Shown piece after piece: positions 9,132 to 15,078 of a DNA stretch of 16,106 nt (position 1 is the stretch's first letter; every line of letters begins with the position of its first letter). The position numbers and the translations under genes are program-made. The DNA comes from Ruminococcus sp. UBA1828 (GTDB lineage: Bacteria > Bacillota > Clostridia > Oscillospirales > Ruminococcaceae). The stretch is taken from contig DDJI01000088.1 in NCBI GenBank assembly GCA_002338885.1, forward strand, positions 2,606 to 18,711. The letters run 5' to 3'. Below the pieces are notes generated by a model. It was not told the origin of the DNA, did not search any database, and saw only the letters and a program-made list of their open reading frames with translations.

Positions 9132-9217
9132 CCATTTTACCACTATAGTCCGTACGGGACTTTTCCTTTTTATCACTTTGGCTTGTACGGGACCTTTTTT
9201 ATCACTTTAGATCACGG
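9121..9217 (+). repeat. Three tandem 33-bp repeats downstream of the tRNA terminator
   Basis: Units begin at 9121, 9154 and 9187, each opening with ACGGGAC and a T-rich run, then TTTTAYCACT-like sequence. Units two and three share nearly all bases in their first half; unit three is about two bases short. Because each opening matches the 3' arm of the tRNA terminator, the array looks like duplication of the terminator arm, and units two and three may act as weak back-up terminators. It ends at the ribosome site of the next gene. Confidence 0.85.
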
Positions 9218-9225
9218 AGGAATGT

Positions 9226-9681
9226 ATGAGAAGATCAGATCGGGAGCTGTCGGCGTCCGACGCAGAAAGAATACTCGAATCGGGCGAGTATGGGGTGCTT
9301 TGCACCGTATCAAAGGATGCGCAGCCGTATGCCGTGCCGATAAGCTACGCTTATTCGGGCGGGGTAATACACATCCACTGCGCCAAGGGCGTGGGAAAGA
9401 AAATCGAGAACATATCAAACTGCGACAGTGTTTGCTTTACGGTCGTAGGCAAAACGCATGTGCAGCCAGAAAAATTCAGCACGCTTTATGAGAGTGTGAT
9501 TGTCACAGGCAAAATAGTGCCGTCTGAAAACCCACGGGAAAGCCTTTTGGCGCTTGCAAAAAAGTACAGTCCTGATTTCATCGATCAGGCGTATGAACAT
9601 ATACGCGCCGCCGCCGGACGTGTGGCAGCGTACACAATCATACCCGAGCATATAAGCGCAAAAGGGAAGCGGGAGGGATAA
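9226..9681 (+). CDS. NimA-like protein of the pyridoxamine 5'-phosphate oxidase superfamily
   Basis: A 151-residue, probably cytoplasmic split-barrel flavoprotein. MRRSDRELSASDAERILESGEYGVLCTVSKDAQPYAVPISYAY followed by VIHIHCAKGVGKKIENI is the pattern of the NimA/nitroimidazole-resistance-like branch; the His residues 49 and 51 lie where that branch has its flavin or haem contact. These proteins bind FMN, FAD or haem and reduce small substrates; the true substrate of most is unknown, and drug resistance should not be assumed. The ATG at 9226 follows GGAGG by 5 bases; an overlapping ATG at 9222 is out of frame. No clear promoter of its own is seen, so it may depend on read-through from the tRNA promoter across the repeats. 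No strong terminator follows. Confidence 0.82.
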   Translation: MRRSDRELSASDAERILESGEYGVLCTVSKDAQPYAVPISYAYSGGVIHIHCAKGVGKKIENISNCDSVCFTVVGKTHVQPEKFSTLYESVIVTGKIVPSENPRESLLALAKKYSPDFIDQAYEHIRAAAGRVAAYTIIPEHISAKGKREG

Positions 9682-9700
9682 ACCCTGAGGGAATTAAACC

Positions 9701-9729
9701 TTGACGAATGCGCATAATTTGATTATAAT
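9701..9729 (+). promoter_or_regulatory. Promoter of the duplicated lipoprotein gene
   Basis: TTGACG (9701-9706), a 17-bp spacer and a perfect TATAAT (9724-9729), with a leader of about 60 bases. It is among the strongest promoter matches in the window and could drive both the lipoprotein and apbE. Confidence 0.8.
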
Positions 9730-9794
9730 ATAATGTTGGTTAAGACATTAGCCAAAATATTTTACACAAATTTTTAAGATCGAAGGGAAAATAT

Positions 9795-10745
9795 ATGAAG
9801 AAAATCATATGCATTTTTATGGCGCTTACGATGCTTGTGTTGCTTTGCGCATGCGGATCAAATGTCACACATAAGCTCGGCATGGGCGTTGTGGTAAACA
9901 CCTCCTCCTCAAAGGACGGCTCCGTCGAGATCGAGGCAACTGTTGCCGCCGTCATACTCGACGATGCCGGAAAGATAGTGTCCTGCAAGGTCGATGTGGC
10001 TCAGAACAAGCTCGACGTGACGGATGGCATAATAGCCGATGACGCCGCTTCCACCGAGTTTAAGACAAAGCGTGAGCAGGGCGACAGCTACAACATGAAG
10101 GGCGCTTCCGGCATAGGCAAGGAATGGTACGAGCAGGCAGAGGCTTTTGAAAACTACGTGGTTGGCAAGACCGCTTCCGAGGTTGAGAACATGGACACCT
10201 CAGATGAAACTCTTCTTGCCGGCTGCACAATAGGCACCACGGATTTGATCGAGGCTGTTGTTAAGGCTTGCAACGATTCTCTTGCAAGCGAGTTTACAGG
10301 CGACGCCGCAGCCCTTTCAGTAGCTGTTATATCCACGCTTGATTCAAGCTCTAAGAGCGCTATGGACGGCGAGGACGGCAGCGCAAACATCTATTCGTCA
10401 TTTGCTGCGGTTGCGCTTGATGACAGCGGCAAGGTTTTGGCAGCGGCTTACGATGAGGCTGACCCTGAAGTCACCTTCAACGACCTCGGCGAGATAACCG
10501 TTGACGCTGACTACACCGTTTCCACCAAGAGAGAGCTGCGTGAGGGCTACAACATGAAGGGCGCTTCCGGCATAGGCAAGGAGTGGTACGAGCAGATAGA
10601 TGCGTTTGAGGATTACGTTGTCGGCAAGACCGCAAGCGAGATATCTTCGATAGACACCGCTGATGCCGATCTTCTGGCAGGCTGCACAATAGGCACATCG
10701 AGCTTGATAGCATGCACCGCAAAGGCTGCACAGGCTGCAAACTGA
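9795..10745 (+). CDS. Lipoprotein with two tandem copies of an uncharacterised, possibly FMN_bind-like domain
   Basis: A 316-residue protein with a lipoprotein signal peptide (MKK, hydrophobic core, lipobox LCAC with C20), so it should be anchored outside the membrane. The rest is two copies of one domain, about 35-165 and 180-316, offset by 153 residues. Each holds a strand resembling AAVALDDSGKVLAA, then YNMKGASGIGKEWYEQ (99-114 and 252-267), YVVGKTASE, and LLAGCTIGT (140-148 and 293-301). I know of no assigned function. The strand pattern and the AGCT motif resemble the end of RnfG in this window (IAGCTFTT), and apbE, whose product attaches FMN to such domains, is the next gene. An FMN-related role is inferred. 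The motif lacks the Ser/Thr that ApbE normally modifies in G-A-T-x-S/T (Gly stands there), so covalent FMN is uncertain. Ribosome site AAGGGAAA is weak-looking but well placed. Confidence 0.75.
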   Translation: MKKIICIFMALTMLVLLCACGSNVTHKLGMGVVVNTSSSKDGSVEIEATVAAVILDDAGKIVSCKVDVAQNKLDVTDGIIADDAASTEFKTKREQGDSYNMKGASGIGKEWYEQAEAFENYVVGKTASEVENMDTSDETLLAGCTIGTTDLIEAVVKACNDSLASEFTGDAAALSVAVISTLDSSSKSAMDGEDGSANIYSSFAAVALDDSGKVLAAAYDEADPEVTFNDLGEITVDADYTVSTKRELREGYNMKGASGIGKEWYEQIDAFEDYVVGKTASEISSIDTADADLLAGCTIGTSSLIACTAKAAQAAN

Positions 10746-10761
10746 TACACGTTCGCATTTA

Positions 10762-10789
10762 AGAGGGATGAGGCATGCCTCATCCCTCT
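10762..10789 (+). terminator. Perfect 28-bp palindrome, hairpin between the lipoprotein gene and apbE
   Basis: The two 14-base halves are exactly complementary, with a GCATGC centre. In RNA this makes a G/C-rich hairpin followed by GCTTGTTTT, a modest T-tract. It likely stops part of the transcription and lowers apbE expression relative to the lipoprotein, since no separate apbE promoter is visible in the next 36 bases. Confidence 0.75.
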
Positions 10790-10825
10790 GCTTGTTTTAA
10801 AAGATGAAAGGAGGTTGTCGCTTAG

Positions 10826-11911
10826 GTGCGCCTAAAAATACTTGCAGTGTCTGTTGCCGTTGTGATCGGAGCGCTTGCAGCGCTTTCGGGATGCGCATCC
10901 GAGCCGGTTGCCAATGTTCCGGAGCGCAGGACAAAGACATACTTTGATTACTTTGATACGGTGTCGCAGATAATCGGATACGAGGACGACGAGCAGACGT
11001 TTGAAGAGGTTTGCGAGAATATACGCGCAATGCTTGAGAAGTACCACATGCTTTGCGATATTTATCACGGATATGACGGCATGAACAACCTCTACACCGT
11101 AAACAAAAACGCAGGTGTGAGCGCTGTCAGCGTTGATGAGTGGCTGATAGATATGCTCTTGTATGCCGAGGATATGAGCGGCAGGACGGGCGGCATGTTC
11201 GATGTCACAATTGGCAGCGTGCTGAGCATATGGCATGACCACCGCGAGCAGGCGATTTCAAATTCGGATGAGGCGTCGGTGCCGGACATGCAGCAGCTGA
11301 AAGACGCAAGCGTCCATACCGGCTATGACAAGCTTGTAATAGATGAGGAAAACATGACGGTGTACATCACCGACCCGCAGATGTCCCTTGACGTGGGCGG
11401 CATCGCAAAGGGCTACGCTGCGAACTGCATAGTCAATTACCTCTGCGATGCGGGGGTTAGCGGCTACGCGCTAAACATAGGCGGAAACATAAGCGTCATC
11501 GGCGCAAAGCCGGACGGGACTCCGGAGGGGGAGAAGTGGACGGTGGGGATACAAAACCCCGACCTCGATTCCGACACGCCGTACGTGTGCAGCATAGACA
11601 TAAGCGATATGTCTGTCGTCACGAGCGGCGACTATCAAAGATACTATTACGTGGACGGAGTTAAGTATCACCACATAATAAACCCCTATACTTTGATGCC
11701 GCAGAACAATTTCAGCGCGGTTTCCGTTGTATGCAGCGACAGCGGGCTGGGTGACTGCCTGTCAACAGCGCTGTTTAACATGAGCGTAGAGGAAGGAAAA
11801 GAGATGCTGCATTCAGAGCTGTTTAGCTCATACGACATTGAAGTCGTGTGGATACTGCCGGACGGAAGTATGCAGATGACCGACGGCTTTAGCGACATGC
11901 TTTCCGAGTAA
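10826..11911 (+). CDS. apbE: FAD:protein FMN transferase (ApbE), lipoprotein
   Basis: A 361-residue enzyme that uses FAD to attach FMN by a phosphoester bond to Thr/Ser of flavoproteins such as RnfG, RnfD and NqrC. It has a lipoprotein signal (lipobox LSGC, C23), placing it outside the membrane where its targets are. ApbE motifs are complete: GGMFDVTIG (122-130), SLDVGGIAKGYA (187-198), LNIGGNI (216-222), VTSGDYQRYY (265-274), HIINPYT (283-289), and the Mg-binding DCLSTAL (310-316). Length is typical. The start is a GTG at 10826 with AAAGGAGG about 11 bases upstream, a rather long spacing. It follows the lipoprotein gene and faces the rnf operon across a shared terminator; the rnf genes are its expected clients. 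Confidence 0.95.
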   Translation: MRLKILAVSVAVVIGALAALSGCASEPVANVPERRTKTYFDYFDTVSQIIGYEDDEQTFEEVCENIRAMLEKYHMLCDIYHGYDGMNNLYTVNKNAGVSAVSVDEWLIDMLLYAEDMSGRTGGMFDVTIGSVLSIWHDHREQAISNSDEASVPDMQQLKDASVHTGYDKLVIDEENMTVYITDPQMSLDVGGIAKGYAANCIVNYLCDAGVSGYALNIGGNISVIGAKPDGTPEGEKWTVGIQNPDLDSDTPYVCSIDISDMSVVTSGDYQRYYYVDGVKYHHIINPYTLMPQNNFSAVSVVCSDSGLGDCLSTALFNMSVEEGKEMLHSELFSSYDIEVVWILPDGSMQMTDGFSDMLSE

Positions 11912-11921
11912 CCATAAAAAT

Positions 11922-11972
11922 ACGCCCTTTCGGGGATGAGCACGCATGTGCAGCATTTCCTCGAAGGGGCGT
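11922..11972. terminator. Bidirectional terminator between apbE and the rnf operon
   Basis: An 11-bp stem (11922-11932 with 11962-11972, one wobble) encloses a second small hairpin (GCAC at 11940-11943 with GTGC at 11948-11951). T-rich runs flank it on both strands (TTTTGTTTTT on plus; TTTTT on minus), so it can end both convergent transcripts. Confidence 0.85.
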
Positions 11973-11979
11973 TTTGTTT

Positions 11980-12525
11980 TTATATTATGCTTTTGGGTAT
12001 CTTTTTTATGAGTATTGCGCTCACCACTCCGACAAGCACTCCCGATACCACTCCCGATATCATCAGCACAGGCAGGTAGTATGCGATCTGCGCCGTACCC
12101 ATGACCAAAACCGCCACGATTATCTGCCCGACGTTGTGCATCACTCCGCCGGTCACGCTCACTCCCACTGCGGAAAACAGTCCGGACTTTTTCATAGGCG
12201 CCATCACGCAAAGGCTCAGCACCGCACCGGCAAGGCTGTACAAAAAGGTGAGAAAGCTTCCGAAGAGTATAGCTACCCATAAAAGCCGCACTCCCGATAC
12301 CGCAGCCGCCTCTTTAAGCCCGACCCTGTAAAGCATGAAGAGTATTACGATGTTTGCAAGCCCTGCTTTCACGCCCGGCACTGCAACCGAAAGCGGCACA
12401 AGGCTTTCAAGGTATGAAAGTATCAGCGCAAGCGCGGATGCCATTGCAAGCGCCGCAACCGTCCTTGCACGCCCTGTTTTGACCTTGTTTTCAGCGGGCT
12501 TGTCTTTATTTTTAATTCGGCTCAT
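11980..12525 (-). CDS. Gx transporter family membrane protein (annotated elsewhere as heptaprenyl diphosphate synthase component I)
   Basis: A 181-residue integral membrane protein with five or six hydrophobic segments after a charged N-terminus (MSRIKNKDK...). The sequence VPGVKAGLANIVILFMLYRVGLKEA and GGVMHNVGQIIVA is typical of the Gx transporter / Hpre_diP_synt_I family, which resembles ECF-type S components. The old name as a prenyl synthase subunit comes from one distant case and is likely misleading here; this family often sits beside rnf and NusG-domain-II genes. The transported compound is unknown; a flavin-related substrate would fit the context but is speculative. The ATG overlaps the previous stop (ATGA at 12522-12525), which indicates translational coupling. 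It is the last gene of the rnf operon. Confidence 0.85.
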   Translation of the reverse strand: MSRIKNKDKPAENKVKTGRARTVAALAMASALALILSYLESLVPLSVAVPGVKAGLANIVILFMLYRVGLKEAAAVSGVRLLWVAILFGSFLTFLYSLAGAVLSLCVMAPMKKSGLFSAVGVSVTGGVMHNVGQIIVAVLVMGTAQIAYYLPVLMISGVVSGVLVGVVSAILIKKIPKSII

Positions 12526-12935
12526 GCGATCAAATCAACCTCCGTGTCGGAATCGGCTGACGCAATCTCTATCACAAGCCTGTTCGGCAGGCATACGATA
12601 GTCTGCCCGACTTTTGATATTTTCCGCTGGTTTACGCACAGCCCGTCCGGACAGCTTGCGCTTGTCACATCGGCGTATCCGCCCGATATCACAAGCCGGT
12701 TATATCCGCCGTCCGCAGACGGTATGTCAACTGTCAGCTCGCCAGAAAGCGGGTATCTCGCGGTCTCGGCGCCGTCCTGTATAATGAGCACGTAGTCGCC
12801 GCTTTTTCTCGTGAGTGTTATAAGCAATGCCGCCGCCGCACACACGGCTATCAATCCGACAACAAGTATAATGTCGTTTCTCAGCTTTTTGCGGTTTATG
12901 CGGTTTCCGCCGTCGCAGCCGTTACTCGCAGGCAT
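12522..12935 (-). CDS. NusG domain II-containing membrane-anchored protein
   Basis: A 137-residue protein with a cytoplasmic basic N-terminus, one transmembrane helix (about 21-42) and an external NusG-domain-II (PF07009-like) beta domain. The hallmark SCPDGLCVNQRKISKVGQTIVCLPNRLVIEI is at 94-124, with Cys at 95, 100 and 115. The function is not known; members are regularly linked with Rnf and Gx-transporter genes. The ATG at 12935 lies inside the end of rnfB (14-base overlap), without a clear ribosome site, so translation is probably coupled to rnfB. It is not the transcription factor NusG. Confidence 0.88.
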   Translation of the reverse strand: MPASNGCDGGNRINRKKLRNDIILVVGLIAVCAAAALLITLTRKSGDYVLIIQDGAETARYPLSGELTVDIPSADGGYNRLVISGGYADVTSASCPDGLCVNQRKISKVGQTIVCLPNRLVIEIASADSDTEVDLIA

Positions 12936-13761
12936 GTTGAGCAGGCAAAAGCGCCGCTATTGCGTGGGTGGGGCAGACGCTTACGCAGGTCCGGCATCCG
13001 GTGCAAAGCGAGTAGTCTATGCTTGAAAGATTGTTCTCAACGCTGATTGCACCGTGAGGGCAGGAGCTTTGACACTTTTTGCAGCCTATGCATGCGGCAA
13101 GACATGCCTTGTGCGCTTTTGCGCCGTTGTCGAGGTTTGAGCATACTACCGCGACGCTTGCCTCTGCCGGAGCCATAGTTATTATGTGCTTAGGGCATGC
13201 CTTTGCGCAAAGCCCGCAGCCTATGCACTTTGAATCGTTTATCCTTGCAATGCCGTCCTGAATGCACACCGCATCTGCGGGGCAAACCTTTTGGCAGTCG
13301 CCGTAGCCTAAGCAGCCGTACACGCACTTGCCGTCGCCGCCGCATACGCCGCTTGCCGCAGCGCAGGTCTTAATGCCGATATACGTTACCTTTTTGTCGG
13401 TGTTCATGCCCGAGCCGCCGCATGTGCCGTTGCATCTGACTATTGCCTTTCTTTGCTGAACGTCCTCAAAGCTTGAGCCGAGGATTTCGCAAATGCCCCT
13501 TGCAGCGGCATCAGAGCCGGGTATGCATAGGTTTGTCTTTGTTCCGGGGACGTTTACAAGCGCGTTTGCGTAGCCGTCGCAGCCGGTGAAGCCGCATGCT
13601 CCGCAGTTTGCACCGGGCAGGCATTTTCTTATCTGTTCAACTCTTTGATCGACCTTTACCGCCATGAGCTTTGACGCCACGACGAGCAGCACGGAACACA
13701 AAAGTCCCACTCCGCCGACAAACAAAAGAGCTGTCAGTATTGATGACAAAAAATCGTTCAT
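12922..13761 (-). CDS. rnfB: Rnf complex iron-sulfur subunit RnfB
   Basis: A 279-residue membrane-attached ferredoxin-like subunit that takes electrons from reduced ferredoxin and passes them into the Rnf complex. It has an N-terminal hydrophobic helix (about 5-30), a 4Fe-4S domain CLPGANCGACGFTGC (C47, C53, C56, C61, then C79), a Cys-rich middle (C133, C140, C146, C150, C156, C160, C166), and ferredoxin motifs at C179-C189, C224-C234 and C253-C263. This is the long clostridial form. The ATG at 13761 follows AGGAGG by 5 bases; an in-frame TTG at 13779 would include that site and overlap rnfA, so it is rejected. It lies 10 bases after the rnfA stop. Confidence 0.96.
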   Translation of the reverse strand: MNDFLSSILTALLFVGGVGLLCSVLLVVASKLMAVKVDQRVEQIRKCLPGANCGACGFTGCDGYANALVNVPGTKTNLCIPGSDAAARGICEILGSSFEDVQQRKAIVRCNGTCGGSGMNTDKKVTYIGIKTCAAASGVCGGDGKCVYGCLGYGDCQKVCPADAVCIQDGIARINDSKCIGCGLCAKACPKHIITMAPAEASVAVVCSNLDNGAKAHKACLAACIGCKKCQSSCPHGAISVENNLSSIDYSLCTGCRTCVSVCPTHAIAALLPAQHACE

Positions 13762-13771
13762 AGCAGCCTCC

Positions 13772-14365
13772 TTATGCAAACAGGTTGTCGATAACGCCGC
13801 TGAAGCCGAAGAAAGCCATAGAGACTATCGAAGCCGCAAGCAGGGTAGACGGTATTCCCTTGAATGACTGAGGTATCGTCGCGCAGTTGTCAACCTTTGA
13901 CCTGACGCCCGAGAATATCACCATTGCCACAAGGAATCCGAGTCCGCATCCGAACGAGCTTGCCATTGACTCGATAAATCCGTATCCGTCTGTGATGTTG
14001 TTGATGGTGACTCCCAAAACCGCGCAGTTAGTTGTTATCAGCGGCAGATACACGCCCAAAGCCTTGTGAAGGGAGGGGATGTACTTCTTGAGCGCTATTT
14101 CAACGAATTGGACGAGCGCCGCAATGACGAGTATAAAAACAATGGTCTGCATGTATTGCAGGTCGAACCTTTCGAGGACGTAAGTCTGTATCGGCCATGT
14201 CACGGCGGTAGCCACGAGCATTACAAACGTGACCGCAATTCCCATGCCGGTCGCCTGGTCAAGCTTTTTAGAGACGCCCAGGAAGGGGCATATTCCTAAG
14301 AACTTTTGTAAAACGTAGTTGTTTACAAAAACTCCGCCCAAAATGATTACTAATAGAGCATTCAT
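13772..14365 (-). CDS. rnfA: Rnf complex membrane subunit RnfA
   Basis: A 197-residue integral membrane protein with about six transmembrane helices, homologous to RnfE and to NqrE/NqrD. The conserved half-motifs are GVFVNNYVLQKFLGICPFLGVS (residues 11-32) and PLITTNCAVLGV, each containing a Cys used for a membrane 2Fe-2S centre between RnfA and RnfE. Length is the family norm. It starts 4 bases after the rnfE stop, with AAAGGAGG lying inside the rnfE end. Confidence 0.97.
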   Translation of the reverse strand: MNALLVIILGGVFVNNYVLQKFLGICPFLGVSKKLDQATGMGIAVTFVMLVATAVTWPIQTYVLERFDLQYMQTIVFILVIAALVQFVEIALKKYIPSLHKALGVYLPLITTNCAVLGVTINNITDGYGFIESMASSFGCGLGFLVAMVIFSGVRSKVDNCATIPQSFKGIPSTLLAASIVSMAFFGFSGVIDNLFA

Positions 14366-14369
14366 ACTG

Positions 14370-15065
14370 TTACTCGGCCTCCTTTACGCTTTCTGAGGTC
14401 AGATTGCCCTTGCCGCACATGAGCCTTGAAGGGCAGTTTTCGCAGCTGAAGTCCTTTTTCTTGAGCGCTTTGCCCTTTGTGAGCTTGTTGACAACAGCTA
14501 TGAGTATTCCGAATACCATAAATCCGCCCGGCGCCTGAGTGAGTATTGATATCTTGTGGTCGGAGATAAAGGGTATTTCGTATCCTAAGAAACTTCCTGC
14601 GCCGAACACCTCGCGAACCGTTGCCATGAGGAACAAAGCAAGCGTGAACCCAAGGCCCATGCCCACTCCGTCAAGCATGGAGTCTATAACGCCGTGCTTG
14701 CTTGCGTACATCTCCGCTCTGCCTAAGATAATGCAGTTTACGACTATCAAGGCAAGATATGTTCCGAGCGCCTCGTAAAGGGAGGGCAGATACGCGTGAA
14801 GAAGCATCTGAACTATCGTTACAAATCCCGCAATGACGACTATGTATGAGGGTATTCGCACCTTGTCCGGAATGATGTTTCTCAGCGCGGATATCGCCAT
14901 GTTTGAGCATATGAGCACCAGCGCCGCCGAAAGGCCCATGCCTATCGCCCTTGACACCGAGTCGGTGATGGCAAGCGTCGGGCAGGTTCCCAAAACAAGA
15001 ACAAACACCGGATTTTCTTTTATCAGACCCTTTAACAGGGTCGAAAGCTTAGATTCTGTTTTCAT
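14370..15065 (-). CDS. rnfE: Rnf complex membrane subunit RnfE
   Basis: A 231-residue integral membrane protein paired with RnfA. It shows KENPVFVLVLGTCPTLAIT near the N-terminus and LALIVVNCIILGRAE in the middle, the two Cys motifs that hold the shared iron-sulfur centre. After the last helix there is a soluble tail with FSCENCPSRLMCG (C208, C211, C217), a CxxCx5C pattern not needed for the core fold. The start has AAGGAGG about 8 bases upstream and follows rnfG by 13 bases. Confidence 0.96.
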   Translation of the reverse strand: MKTESKLSTLLKGLIKENPVFVLVLGTCPTLAITDSVSRAIGMGLSAALVLICSNMAISALRNIIPDKVRIPSYIVVIAGFVTIVQMLLHAYLPSLYEALGTYLALIVVNCIILGRAEMYASKHGVIDSMLDGVGMGLGFTLALFLMATVREVFGAGSFLGYEIPFISDHKISILTQAPGGFMVFGILIAVVNKLTKGKALKKKDFSCENCPSRLMCGKGNLTSESVKEAE

Positions 15066-15078
15066 TATCCCTGCCTCC

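Noticed and set aside
9121..9217. Tandem repeats as a possible CRISPR array
   Set aside because: Units are directly adjacent and imperfect with no unique spacers, and no cas genes are present.
9226..9681. Calling the NimA-like protein a nitroimidazole resistance gene
   Set aside because: Only fold-level similarity can be seen; most homologues are ordinary flavin or haem proteins of unknown substrate.
11828..12280. Minus-strand frame of 150 codons overlapping the apbE end, the terminator and the Gx-transporter gene
   Set aside because: It is in a different frame from the recognised membrane protein and crosses the bidirectional terminator.
13762..13779. Upstream TTG start for rnfB
   Set aside because: It would overlap rnfA and include the AGGAGG site; the ATG at 13761 is correctly spaced.
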